A DNA stretch of 64,000 bases from an uncultured Verrucomicrobiales bacterium (GTDB taxonomy: Bacteria; Verrucomicrobiota; Verrucomicrobiia; Verrucomicrobiales; Akkermansiaceae), in the NCBI GenBank assembly GCA_937928425.1, contig CALFVL010000052.1, positions 1 to 64,000 of the forward strand, written 5' to 3'. The notes beneath the pieces are model-generated. The model saw only the letters and a program-made list of their open reading frames with translations. It was not told the DNA's origin and ran no database searches. The translations under genes and the position numbers were made by a program. Positions 8,777 through 17,128 of this stretch are shown here, in pieces. Position 1 is the stretch's first letter. Every line of letters starts with the position of its first letter.

Positions 8777-9598
8777 ATGAAAAAAATCCTTACTTCCGTC
8801 CTCGCCCTCACCGCAGCGCTCTTTCTTTCAAGCTGCTTCGAATCTAAAACCGAAATCACCATCAACAAAGATGGCTCCGGGATAATCACCGAAGAAATCA
8901 CCATGGGTGAACAAATGCTCTCCATGATGGAAATGGCGGCGTCACAAGGGGGCGTAAACCAAAATTTCCTCGCTGACATCCAAGACGAGGCCAAGCTCAA
9001 AGCAAAAGCTGCTCAATACGGCGAAGGAGTCACCTTCCTGAAGGTCGAAGAAATCAAAATGGATGACGGCGGTAAAGGCGCCCGCGTTACCTATGAGTTC
9101 AGTGACATTAATAAAGTCTCTCTAGGTCTGACCAACGGCCTCAGTATACTCACTAGTATCAAACCAGGCGAAAAATCCGCTTCAGATGAAGTGGCTCCCA
9201 TGGCTAAAGCGACCTTTGCCTACACTGACGGTAAGCTCGCCATCAACGTTCCTCAAACAGACCACGATAAAACAGCAGAGGAAAGCGAAGGAAATGCCCA
9301 AGACTTCGACCCGCAAGATCCTCAAATGACCATGATGCTCGAACTCATGCAGGGAATGAACATGCACGCTAAAGTCATCCTCACAGGAGGAATTGCTGAA
9401 ACAAACGCGACTCACCATGCTGAGGACACAATCACCCTCTTCGAGCTCAACTTCGATGAAGTCATGAAAAACTCTGAAGGACTTAACTCCCTCAGTGGGC
9501 TAAACACCAAAAAGCCCGGCGATATCGCTAAAACTCTCGGAAGCATCAAAGGCACTAAAACTGAGACGCAAAAGTCTATCACGGCGACTTTTAAGTAA
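8777..9598 (+). CDS. Lipoprotein of unknown function (LppM-like start)
   Basis: MKKILTSVLALTAALFLSSC is a clear lipoprotein signal with lipobox LSSC. The next residues, FESKTEITINKDGSGIITEE, match the start of small exported proteins in which a 'kvd.tv..dGsg...' beta-hairpin follows the lipid anchor. The remainder is acidic and methionine-rich in the middle (MGEQMLSMMEMAA, MTMMLELMQGMNMHAK). No catalytic motif is visible. The start has no strong Shine-Dalgarno sequence. A strong terminator follows 21 nt after the stop, so it is monocistronic. Confidence 0.75.
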   Translation: MKKILTSVLALTAALFLSSCFESKTEITINKDGSGIITEEITMGEQMLSMMEMAASQGGVNQNFLADIQDEAKLKAKAAQYGEGVTFLKVEEIKMDDGGKGARVTYEFSDINKVSLGLTNGLSILTSIKPGEKSASDEVAPMAKATFAYTDGKLAINVPQTDHDKTAEESEGNAQDFDPQDPQMTMMLELMQGMNMHAKVILTGGIAETNATHHAEDTITLFELNFDEVMKNSEGLNSLSGLNTKKPGDIAKTLGSIKGTKTETQKSITATFK

Positions 9599-9619
9599 TC
9601 TCCCACTCTCTCAAACATC

Positions 9620-9657
9620 AAAAAGCCCGCTTGGTTCTGCCTGCGGGCTTTTTCTTT
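9620..9657 (+). terminator. Intrinsic terminator after the lipoprotein gene
   Basis: An 11-bp perfect stem AAAAAGCCCGC / GCGGGCTTTTT (9620-9630 and 9643-9653) with a 12-nt loop is followed by a T-rich run. The A-tract on the 5' side also gives it a U-tract on the minus strand, so it may work in both directions. Confidence 0.9.
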
Positions 9658-9722
9658 TTCAGTCCTTCTTGAAAAGAACTCGTAGCACATGCACTAGAAA
9701 ATCACACCGCCAACTCTCGACA

Positions 9723-9750
9723 GCTCCCTGCTCCCTGCTCCCTGCTCCCT
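9723..9750. repeat. Tandem repeat, four copies of a 7-mer
   Basis: GCTCCCT occurs four times head to tail without mismatch, then decays (GCTCTCA). A similar CAGCTCCCTGCTCC occurs once near 44576. It is too short and has no spacers, so it is not CRISPR; it probably reflects replication slippage. Confidence 0.9.
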
Positions 9751-9796
9751 GCTCTCAGCAAACTTTCCCTCACTGAGCTCTAAGCACCCTGTCCTT

Positions 9797-9919
9797 TTAG
9801 CTCAAGTCACTCGGGTGAAGATACTCCACCGCAGGGGATTCCGAGTCAGAAGACAGATCAGAACAGGAGACTAAAGAGAGAGACAGAACAGCAAGGAAGG
9901 GGAGAAAAATCGCTTTCAT
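9797..9919 (-). CDS. Very small lipoprotein (40 residues)
   Basis: The ATG at 9919 opens MKAIFLPFLAVLSLSLVSCS, an ideal short lipoprotein signal with lipobox LVSC (Cys19), followed by only 21 residues (DLSSDSESPAVEYLHPSDLS) and TAA. The lipobox in such a short frame argues that it is real; no clear ribosome-binding site and no homologue that I know argue for caution. Small lipoproteins of this size (entericidin-like) exist in many bacteria. It lies downstream of lexA on the same strand, about 130 nt after its stop. Confidence 0.5.
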   Translation of the reverse strand: MKAIFLPFLAVLSLSLVSCSDLSSDSESPAVEYLHPSDLS

Positions 9920-10053
9920 CCTACGAAGCTTAAGGGAATCCACCTCTGAGGGAAAAGAAAAAGTCAGCCCAGCAGGAAAGAAGAGGACTTAAAAATAAGC
10001 ACCTGCCATCCCTTTTACCCTAAAGTAGGCGGTAGGCAGGATCTTTTCAGTTT

Positions 10054-10671
10054 TCACATCCTCCCATTACGCAAAAGACCCACTAGGACTCCTTGAACCA
10101 CCAACTCTCGCGCGGGGATCAGATCAGGGAAATTCTCATTCTCTGCTTTTAGATAAGGACGGCCCTTCTCCATAATAAATCTTTTTAGAGTGGTCTCATC
10201 ATCGATCAAAGCCGCAACTATGTCTAAGTGTCGAGGCTCTCGGAACTCCATAATCACAGTGTCCCCATCACAAATATGAGCATCAATCATTGATTCCCCC
10301 CGCACCTTCAGCGCGAAGGTGCGAGCATTTCGTGGGATTCCTAACGAGGCAACATCGATCGAAATACAACCCTCTTTATCCTCCTCCACAGTCTCGGCCA
10401 TTCCTGCCGCGATGCTCCCATAAATGGGGATGTCTACCACCTCTTCACGCTCCAAATCTTCTGGAAAAACCACCGCTCTAGCCTTCCCTGCCAAGCGCAC
10501 GATCACGCCCTTACGCTCAAGCGCGCGGAGATGACTCATCGCCGCAGTTTGACTCGCAAAACCGAAATGAGCCTGTATCTCACGCGTCGAAGGCATTAAG
10601 CCCTCTCGACTCTGCGTCAGTTTTAGAAAATCAAGGAGCTCTTGTTGACGTTTCGTAAGTTTCTCAGGCAT
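10054..10671 (-). CDS. lexA: LexA SOS-response repressor
   Basis: LexA represses DNA-repair genes until RecA-stimulated self-cleavage. An N-terminal winged helix (LTKRQQELLDFLKLTQSREG, then PSTREIQAHFGFAS) is followed by an S24 peptidase domain. The cleavage bond is Ala89-Gly90 in YGSIAAGMAE; the catalytic Ser127 is in VRGESMIDAHI and Lys163 in DDETTLKRF. 205 residues is normal. The DNA-recognition helix differs from the E. coli type, as expected for this phylum. Candidate operators directly upstream (10682-10724) suggest autoregulation. The gene stands alone, without an adjacent polymerase-V-type cassette. Confidence 0.97.
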   Translation of the reverse strand: MPEKLTKRQQELLDFLKLTQSREGLMPSTREIQAHFGFASQTAAMSHLRALERKGVIVRLAGKARAVVFPEDLEREEVVDIPIYGSIAAGMAETVEEDKEGCISIDVASLGIPRNARTFALKVRGESMIDAHICDGDTVIMEFREPRHLDIVAALIDDETTLKRFIMEKGRPYLKAENENFPDLIPARELVVQGVLVGLLRNGRM

Positions 10672-10681
10672 GAATTAAGAG

Positions 10682-10724
10682 TGGTTTCTTGAACAGTATT
10701 CATAAGATCAAGTTCAGTCGAGTA
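10682..10724. promoter_or_regulatory. Candidate LexA operators in front of lexA
   Basis: Two sites resemble TGTTC-N4-GAACA, which I recall as the verrucomicrobial LexA motif. TGGTTTCTTGAACA at 10682-10695 matches 8 of 10 defined bases, and AGTTCAGTCGAGTA at 10711-10724 matches 7 of 10. They lie 11 to 53 nt upstream of the lexA start, where autorepression would act. Assigned by eye; binding is inferred. Confidence 0.4.
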
Positions 10725-10914
10725 GAAAAATAACATTTTCAGCAAACCTAAGCATTGAGTCATTTTATAGAAACTCGCTCATCCTCAATCCCCCCCTTTT
10801 GTGCCAGTATGATCTTAGCGACAGCTGATATCACCACATAGGCTAAACGAAGCCCCCACCCAGAAGAGAGGGTGAAGGCGCTTAAAAGCATCTAAATTGA
10901 CGCTGACTCCTCTC

Positions 10915-13860
10915 TTAGAGTTCAGAAAATACGAAGCGGAAGAACATTCTCGGATCGCCAGCAGTTCTCTGGAAGGTCACCACACGATCCACGAACTCAC
11001 TGTCATCTGGAATGGCCTCATCGAACACTTCAAGATCATCCGTGACCCAGTCGATAAGATTCGTGCTTCTTTCCGCCGTGATGACGAAATTAGGGTCATT
11101 CACTCGAACTAGGCTAGAAAGAAACACCGGACCGGGAGTCGAAGAGGCGTTTAAAAAGGCTAAAGGGAAGAAGGAAGGATCCACCGCATCTCCACCAAAG
11201 AGATATTCTTCCAAATTACTAACTCCATCTCCGTCCGCATCTGCCGCAGGATCAGCATTTGGGATCCCAATGCTCGCAAAGTAGCTTTGAATCAGGGAAG
11301 GAACGAAAATGGAGAAATCTTGTGCTCGGTCAGCTACACTCCCGATCGGAGCGAAGAGATTCGGCGAGCCAAAGGTAGAACTAGAAGATCCATCATCAAA
11401 ACCTAGAGCCGTGTCTGAAGCAACATCACAGGCCGAGACCGAGAGGCGAGGATCATTCTCCAGCTCGAAAATCTCTTCACTACCCACTCCACTGAGCGGA
11501 GCCACGCCCTCTCCGGCTGGCCCGAATATGGGCGTCCCTGAAGAGTTTCTAATAATAAAGGCGGTGTTGCTCGAGTTAATGTCGAGCTCACTCAGTCCCG
11601 TACTAGTCACGCTGCCAGGAGTGCCTAGATGGATATTTGTCCAAGCGAAGCCATTCGTCGTGAGCTCATTAACTCGGTTGATCTGGGTATCAAGCCCACC
11701 CCCTGCGGTATTTTGGTCGATGAAGGTAAGAATCGTTCCATGGGAGACTGCGGACCAAGTCGCGGGGTCAGAGAGTGTTACGGTACTATTGGGAACGAAA
11801 ATTCCAGAACTAGCGATTTGTCCGAGCTCGATCGTCCACCCGGTGAGGTCAGTGACGCCAGACTGCCCATCTCCGAGCAGAACAAGCTCGAACCAATTAC
11901 CACCATTTCCAAGAACTCGCCCGAAGTGGCTGTCAGCAGAAGCTGGGCCAGCATCACTATCAGCAGCTAGAGTCCCACCATTAAGGAAACGATCTGGGGC
12001 CACCGCATTATACTCATTTAAAATAAGTGGAGGGCTAGGGTGAACCACTTGTAACTCGTAGACGAGGAAGTTGACCGCTCCATTATCAGCACTGAGTGAG
12101 ATTTCATGATTTCCGATGTCTGCCGGAGTAAGCGGGCGATTATTGTTAATCATAATCGTCCCAGGGGTCAGCGTGATGTCTACAAATGGTGGTGCCGTGA
12201 TTACGGTGACTGGGGCCCCACTGTGAGTAATCTCTACGGAGTACTCGCCTCGGACTGCTTTACTTGTGCTAATAGGCCCAAAACTCGGCGGAGTGTTCGC
12301 GACTAAAGATGCCGCGAAGCTCTGAGTCATCGTCCCCGCACTCCAGATGTTTGGAGATCCGAAGGTGGAAGAACCACCATCATCATAGTTTGCATTAAGG
12401 GGACTTATCGAGGAATCAGTGGAGGCCTCGAGGCGAAAAACTTCACTACTGCCAACTGAGACGAGAGTATCCCCTGTTCCATTACCGTCGCTATCACTGA
12501 GCGCGACAGATTCTCCAGAAGGCCCGTAGATAATCTGGTCAGCGCCGTTACGCCAAGTGAAACGAGTATTACTACTATTAATCGCTGGCGTATCAGGATG
12601 GGTGCTATTTTCTTGGTCGATTAGGAGAGGATCATGCATCCAGATATTAGACCAAGTGTAACCGAGAGTATTAAGCAGTGACGTCTGGTTCAGAGTGGTC
12701 GGCACGAGCTGGTTACTTTCCGTAAAAGTCAGGATGGTCCCGGCTGGGATGGCACTTAAGGCAATGTGGTCTGAGAGCCTAAGGGTGCGGGTGGAATCAT
12801 CATTAGAAATTTCAAGAGTCCAGTTGCGCAAGTCACTCGTCTGAGTGATGGCAAATTCGACCCAAGGGCCTCCGTTCCCAGCGATCCGCCCGAAGAAAGG
12901 ATCCGTGGATCCATCGATTTCATCCTGAGCACCACCACCTAGAAAACGATCCTCAGAAACTGCATTGTATTCATTAAGAATGATTGGACTGTTTGCAGAG
13001 ACAATATCGAGACGATAAGTTTGGCTAGAGGAGAGGCCCGAACTATCAGTAGCAGTGACCAGAAATTCATGGGAACCGACTGCTGAGGCAGGAGGGATTC
13101 CACTAAAGCTTGCGACCCCTCCACCAAGATTATTCACGGATAACCAAGGGGGAGTGCCCGTAGCCGAGATATTAACGAGTTCGGTAGGATTAGGATCTAT
13201 GCTTAGGACTCGGAAAGCGAAATTACCCACCTCCATATTGACAACTCCAGCGCTAGAAAAGGGCTCAGTGAAGATAGGCGGAAGGGGTCCCGGAAGGTCT
13301 TGTGAAATTCCAGGTGAGCCGACGTCCTCAGAGGGATCATTGCTTCGATAAGCTCCTAAAAAGTCTGGGAAACTGAACTGACCAGAAATCTCTTGCCCAT
13401 CAGTGAAGCGAGCAAAGCTGAGTCCCCCGTCAATCACAGGGCCGAAGGTGAAAGAGTCTACGAGCGTTCCCGCAGCATCATAAAGATTCACCGCGTCACC
13501 ATTACTACTAAGTCCGGGGAAATCAGTGATCTCAAGACTCGTGACCACGCGGACATCGTCTGGGAGGTCCCAAAGCTCGCGGAAGGGAAGTGAAACCTCT
13601 TCATTTAAGACGATCATGGAAGCGCCAGCAGCCAGTGAAAATGCGGGGAGAGGTCCAGAGGCTCCCGCAGTCTCGCTATCATCATCAAAGCTAAAACCAG
13701 CTAAATCCACGGCTGTATTGCCAGTATTGGTGATCTCGAACCAATCTCCATTCGCATTAGAGTCCGAATGATTAGAATCTGACATCACCTCAGTAAGCCG
13801 GAGCTGAGCAGCGAGGGGGAGAGCAAGGAGAAGGGTAGTGAACGGGAAGACTTTATTCAT
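10915..13860 (-). CDS. Large secreted protein with three lamin-tail domains
   Basis: A signal peptide (MNKVFPFTTLLLALPLAAQL) is followed by a lamin-tail domain (LRLTEVMSDSNH then GDWFEITNTGNTAVDLAGFS). An Ig-like putative cadherin-type segment follows (FSGIPPASAVGSHEFLVTAT). Two further lamin-tail-like modules each begin IILNEYNAV and share the phrase FGRIAGNGGPWVEF or FGRVLGNGGNWFEL. Near the end, PADADGDGVSNLEEYLFG is a calcium-binding EF-hand-like loop, and the final 90 residues (VITAERSTNLIDWV to MFFRFVF) are a C-terminal module common in Verrucomicrobia exoproteins. 981 residues. Likely a cell-surface or secreted adhesion or matrix protein. No enzyme domain is visible. Confidence 0.88.
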   Translation of the reverse strand: MNKVFPFTTLLLALPLAAQLRLTEVMSDSNHSDSNANGDWFEITNTGNTAVDLAGFSFDDDSETAGASGPLPAFSLAAGASMIVLNEEVSLPFRELWDLPDDVRVVTSLEITDFPGLSSNGDAVNLYDAAGTLVDSFTFGPVIDGGLSFARFTDGQEISGQFSFPDFLGAYRSNDPSEDVGSPGISQDLPGPLPPIFTEPFSSAGVVNMEVGNFAFRVLSIDPNPTELVNISATGTPPWLSVNNLGGGVASFSGIPPASAVGSHEFLVTATDSSGLSSSQTYRLDIVSANSPIILNEYNAVSEDRFLGGGAQDEIDGSTDPFFGRIAGNGGPWVEFAITQTSDLRNWTLEISNDDSTRTLRLSDHIALSAIPAGTILTFTESNQLVPTTLNQTSLLNTLGYTWSNIWMHDPLLIDQENSTHPDTPAINSSNTRFTWRNGADQIIYGPSGESVALSDSDGNGTGDTLVSVGSSEVFRLEASTDSSISPLNANYDDGGSSTFGSPNIWSAGTMTQSFAASLVANTPPSFGPISTSKAVRGEYSVEITHSGAPVTVITAPPFVDITLTPGTIMINNNRPLTPADIGNHEISLSADNGAVNFLVYELQVVHPSPPLILNEYNAVAPDRFLNGGTLAADSDAGPASADSHFGRVLGNGGNWFELVLLGDGQSGVTDLTGWTIELGQIASSGIFVPNSTVTLSDPATWSAVSHGTILTFIDQNTAGGGLDTQINRVNELTTNGFAWTNIHLGTPGSVTSTGLSELDINSSNTAFIIRNSSGTPIFGPAGEGVAPLSGVGSEEIFELENDPRLSVSACDVASDTALGFDDGSSSSTFGSPNLFAPIGSVADRAQDFSIFVPSLIQSYFASIGIPNADPAADADGDGVSNLEEYLFGGDAVDPSFFPLAFLNASSTPGPVFLSSLVRVNDPNFVITAERSTNLIDWVTDDLEVFDEAIPDDSEFVDRVVTFQRTAGDPRMFFRFVFSEL

Positions 13861-14185
13861 CGAAAGGGACTGTCTATAAGCTTTAAAATTAGAAGGAGAA
13901 GGAAAAAGAAATGTGGTCTTGAAAAATGGAGAACTTTAAAGTGGTGGAGAAGATTAAGGAGGAAGTTCTCAAGTTTTTTTTAAGAAGATAGAGAACTACT
14001 ATCACTCGAATTCGCGTAAGTTTCAAGTCACCGATAACAATTCCTTTGATTATAAGATCAGAATTTAGGCTCCTCTCGCTCGCAAGCCCTCACAGAATGA
14101 ACGAACCTGCCCGAGATCACATTCTCGGGAATGTCTCTTGTGAGGGAGATTGTCCCGTGCTAATCTCCTGAGATAGAATCAACTT
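13861..14185. promoter_or_regulatory. Divergent promoter region with two inverted repeats
   Basis: 325 bases separate the divergent starts of the lamin-tail gene and the PEP-CTERM gene. Near the PEP-CTERM side are a perfect dyad CCCGAGA-N6-TCTCGGG (14110-14129) and a second dyad GGAGAT-N12-ATCTCC (14145-14168). They could be operators or 5'-UTR hairpins; neither has a T-tract. The remaining AT-rich 220 bases show no reading frame that I can support. Confidence 0.45.
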
Positions 14186-14917
14186 ATGCTGAATACCTCT
14201 AGACAATCCGAAATTCGTCAAGCCTTCGCGAAAGGGACCTGCGCCCTTTCTCTTCTCTCAGGAACAAGTTTTGCCGCCACGAGCTTGACCTTTGGATTTA
14301 ATAATAACGGTAGTAATCTGAATCTCACTGATAGCTACATCGAAGAAACCATCGTGGTCCCAAATGGCCCTGAGGCTGGGACCTATGTTCTCCGCGCAAC
14401 CCACTCAGAGGCGACTGCGGCCAACCCAGTCGCCATCTTCAACCTAGCCACTAACAGCAGCCTTACTAGCGTAAGCACACTGCCGGTAGGAGATGACTTT
14501 CTTATTTTTTGGCAAGGAGGATCAGCACCTGCCCCCGCCACAGAGCAGTGGGACATTACTCTTACGAGAGACGGAAACCCCTTCCAATTTGATTTTACGA
14601 GTGTCGAACTGCATTTATTCTCTGCTGCCTCTGCCACTTTTCTTTTTGAAAACGAGCTGGGGGACTCCATTAGCACCCACATCACTGACCCCAGCCCCGG
14701 AGCAGGAACGATCGAGGTCGTAACGGCTGCTGATATTGCTAACGCTACTGATATCAGCACCCTAACAATCGCAAGTGATAACCCAGGTAACTTGGCCACA
14801 CTTTTCAATGACCTTGATGACCTCGTCATTGATGTCAGTGCTATCCCTGAGCCTTCCAGCTCTCTGATGCTACTTGGCTCCTTAGCGCTCTTCTCCTTCC
14901 GCTCGCGTCGAGCATAG
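14186..14917 (+). CDS. PEP-CTERM-anchored secreted protein
   Basis: The C-terminus AIPEPSSSLMLLGSLALFSF then RSRRA is a textbook PEP-CTERM signal: PEP motif, hydrophobic span, basic tail. This signal directs proteins to the exosortase/EpsH sorting system, which is linked to exopolysaccharide. The N-terminus has a secretion signal (FAKGTCALSLLSGTSFAATS). The mature part is about 190 residues of beta-rich, Thr/Asn-rich sequence without a recognised domain. It is flanked upstream by a dyad-rich region and downstream by a strong terminator. Exosortase genes are not in the window. Confidence 0.88.
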   Translation: MLNTSRQSEIRQAFAKGTCALSLLSGTSFAATSLTFGFNNNGSNLNLTDSYIEETIVVPNGPEAGTYVLRATHSEATAANPVAIFNLATNSSLTSVSTLPVGDDFLIFWQGGSAPAPATEQWDITLTRDGNPFQFDFTSVELHLFSAASATFLFENELGDSISTHITDPSPGAGTIEVVTAADIANATDISTLTIASDNPGNLATLFNDLDDLVIDVSAIPEPSSSLMLLGSLALFSFRSRRA

Positions 14918-14950
14918 GGAAGGAAACGCCCCCTCTTTTAAAATTTGCGA

Positions 14951-15001
14951 CTGAACCTATGAAAACGAAAAAACCGTTTTCTTAGGTTCAGCATTTTTTT
15001 C
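14951..15001. terminator. Strong bidirectional terminator between the PEP-CTERM gene and ftsW
   Basis: A 17-bp stem with a single mismatch (CTGAACCTATGAAAACG at 14951-14967, pairing with 14975-14991) and an A-rich loop is followed by a run of T on the plus strand. Upstream A/T runs serve the other direction. It closes both the PEP-CTERM transcript and the long dcw operon converging on it. Confidence 0.88.
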
Positions 15002-15021
15002 TGAACAGGATTTAAGTTCTA

Positions 15022-16164
15022 CTAAAGTCTCACCTCTAGGACTCGCTGCTTCACTGCAGGCATCTCAGTCACTCCGATCACCTGCGACTTCCTCAAGATA
15101 CTGAGCAAGACTCCGACCATCGCGAGGCTAAAGACTAAACTAGAGCCCCCGTAACTTACAAAGGGAAGTGGGAGTCCCGTATTCGGAAGTGAGGCTGTGG
15201 TAACCCCAATGTTCATCATAGCAGGAATGACTAGGGCACAAGTCACCCCTATCCCTAGAATGCTCCCAAAGCGATCAGAGGACTGCAGCGCTATCCCTAG
15301 ACCAAGAAGGAAGATAACCACGAAGCAAAAGATCACTCCAAGACTCACGAAGACGCCGAGTTCCTCACCAATCACTGGGAAAATAAAATCGGTGTGATGC
15401 TCTGGTAGATTCATTTGCTTTACGACTCCATTCCCAAGACCCATCCCATGCACTCCACCATTGCCGAAGGCGCGAAGTCCCAACCACTGCTGCATCCCCG
15501 CCCCTAGACGAGTCGCTTCGAGGTCCTGAAACGCCACGATCCGCTTCATTCGTACGGGGTCTTTTTGGACCATCACGATCAGGAGAGGCACCGCGACCGC
15601 TAGTGCAGCCAAGAAGTAGCGTAATCGCGTTCCCGCAACAAACAGGACAATCAGGCCTGCTGCTCCTAAGCCTGCCGCAGTTCCCATATCAGTCTCGAAG
15701 AGAATTAACATCAGCGGGATTCCTAAGATCACTGAGGGCACGACGAAGCCTCGCAGAAAACTCTTAGTCTCTGCCTGATACTTGGAAAACCAAGCCGCAA
15801 GCATCACCATCACTATAAGTTTAGCCGGTTCAGAAGGCTGGAATCTACCGATGACAGGGAGGACGATCCAACGGCGCTCCCCCTTCGCCGCGTCGCCAAT
15901 TCCAGGCACGTAGCATAAAACGAGAGCTAAACAAACCAGACCGAAAAGAGGCCAAGCAAGTTTCTCTAAATTCTGATAATTAAAAATCGCGGTCACTGCC
16001 ATGACCACGATTCCGATCGCCAACCAGAGAGCTTGGCGAACGAGATGAGAATACTGGTCCCCCGTGAAGTCCCACTTCGCGCTTGCGCTCGCGAGCATGA
16101 CCAAGCTCAGTGTAATGAGCGCGGCCACCGCGAGACATAAAAAAATGGAGGCTCCTTTTCCCAT
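15022..16164 (-). CDS. ftsW: FtsW, division-specific lipid II polymerase (SEDS family)
   Basis: FtsW polymerises septal peptidoglycan together with the class B transpeptidase FtsI. The protein has about ten membrane spans and SEDS motifs: GERRWIVLP, FQPSEPAKLIVMV, LFETDMGTAAG, the loop MNLPEHHTDFIFPVIGEELG, and the C-terminal GLPLPFVSYGGSSL. It starts MGKGASIFLCLAVAALITLS and is 380 residues, a normal length. It is the last gene of the dcw operon, 27 nt after the LysM gene, and is followed by a strong terminator, so murG, murC and the ftsQ-ftsA-ftsZ group must lie elsewhere. Confidence 0.95.
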   Translation of the reverse strand: MGKGASIFLCLAVAALITLSLVMLASASAKWDFTGDQYSHLVRQALWLAIGIVVMAVTAIFNYQNLEKLAWPLFGLVCLALVLCYVPGIGDAAKGERRWIVLPVIGRFQPSEPAKLIVMVMLAAWFSKYQAETKSFLRGFVVPSVILGIPLMLILFETDMGTAAGLGAAGLIVLFVAGTRLRYFLAALAVAVPLLIVMVQKDPVRMKRIVAFQDLEATRLGAGMQQWLGLRAFGNGGVHGMGLGNGVVKQMNLPEHHTDFIFPVIGEELGVFVSLGVIFCFVVIFLLGLGIALQSSDRFGSILGIGVTCALVIPAMMNIGVTTASLPNTGLPLPFVSYGGSSLVFSLAMVGVLLSILRKSQVIGVTEMPAVKQRVLEVRL

Positions 16165-16191
16165 AAATGCCCTCTTTTATAGGCCCTCTAC

Positions 16192-17103
16192 TTATCGCTG
16201 ATTAGGAATCGTCAAGGAAGCACCAATTTTCAAAGCATTCACATTAACGTGGGGATTCGCCCGTTTCAGAGCATCCACACTCACTCCATGATTGGTCGCG
16301 ATTCTCCAGAGAGTCTCGCCCGAGCGGACGATATGACTCCGCCCCGTGGCCACGACTTGTGGACGTGGCTGAGGTGCGGGACGGCGAATGATCTCACGAC
16401 GTGGAGGAGGACTCTGCACACTGGGTCTACGCGGCTTTATCAAAATCGCACTCCGAGTTGGCTCCGGCTCAAGGCCCTCCACTGGAGCTAACTCCCCGGG
16501 GCGTTTGCCAGGATAAGTCTCACTCTCAGACTGAATGAGAGGGCGAGCTTGGTGACCATAGCTCTGTTGGCGATATGCTGGCTGCTGAGGATAAGCAGTC
16601 TGTGGACGAGGCTGCTGCTCCACGTAAGCGAGGCCACGCTCAACTGGCTGCACTTCTTCTGTGCGGCGGTTCGGCACGTTAATGATCCAGCCGGGTTCCA
16701 GAACTTTCCCCTCATTCACCTTCATCAGCATTTCACAATCGACTCCGTATCTACGGGCGATTTTTTCGTAATCATCGCCTGAGGTCACGGTGTGAGGCTT
16801 AAGCTCGGCGAGGCGAGTGGGCGGGGTGTTTTTTACCAAAGCAGGCACCTTGGCCTCGATATCAGCACCCTCGCTCCAGCGATTGTGAAGGTAAATTCCC
16901 GCAATTGCAGCGACATGGAGAAGAAGAATCACAAGGAGTGCACGGGCGATTCCCACGCCGGGAACCTCGTTAAACTCATCATGAGCCGCAGCAGTGGAAG
17001 CACGTTGTTTACGCTTTTTGCCAAAGCGGGTGGCAGCATGCAGGATACGGTAGCTCGCTTTCGGGCGAACTCTTTTCGTCTGGATGGTTTTTGGTGTTTT
17101 CAT
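16192..17103 (-). CDS. Membrane-anchored protein with two LysM domains, inside the dcw operon
   Basis: A basic cytoplasmic N-terminus (RFGKKRKQR) is followed by one membrane span (GIARALLVILLLHVAAIAGI). Outside the membrane come a first LysM domain (HTVTSGDDYEKIARRYGVDC then GWIINVP), a Pro/Gln/Arg-rich linker of about 100 residues, and a second LysM at the C-terminus (HIVRSGETLWRIATNHGVS then IGASLTIP). LysM binds the glycan strands of peptidoglycan. Its position between murD and ftsW suggests a division or septal wall-binding role specific to this lineage. No hydrolase domain is present. Confidence 0.88.
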   Translation of the reverse strand: MKTPKTIQTKRVRPKASYRILHAATRFGKKRKQRASTAAAHDEFNEVPGVGIARALLVILLLHVAAIAGIYLHNRWSEGADIEAKVPALVKNTPPTRLAELKPHTVTSGDDYEKIARRYGVDCEMLMKVNEGKVLEPGWIINVPNRRTEEVQPVERGLAYVEQQPRPQTAYPQQPAYRQQSYGHQARPLIQSESETYPGKRPGELAPVEGLEPEPTRSAILIKPRRPSVQSPPPRREIIRRPAPQPRPQVVATGRSHIVRSGETLWRIATNHGVSVDALKRANPHVNVNALKIGASLTIPNQR

Positions 17104-17128
17104 GTTTTAGGGTTTGGGTGATTTTTAC

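Larger units (their letters stand above)
9599..10053. other. Intergenic region with terminator, 7-bp tandem repeat and a tiny lipoprotein gene
   Basis: Between the stop of the lipoprotein gene and the end of lexA there are only short elements, listed separately: a terminator, four copies of GCTCCCT (9723-9750), and a 40-codon minus-strand reading frame with a lipobox (9797-9919). The last 130 bases show no further gene or strong hairpin. Confidence 0.6.

Noticed and set aside
9723-9750. CRISPR array
   Set aside because: The repeats are 7 bp, directly adjacent with no spacers, and no cas genes lie nearby.
10850-10870. Terminator after the lamin-tail gene
   Set aside because: CACCC-N8-GGGTG can form a 5-bp stem, but no T-run follows on either strand.
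10897-13771. Plus-strand frames antisense to the lamin-tail gene
   Set aside because: They have no domain patterns and mirror codons of the minus-strand gene, so they are shadows.
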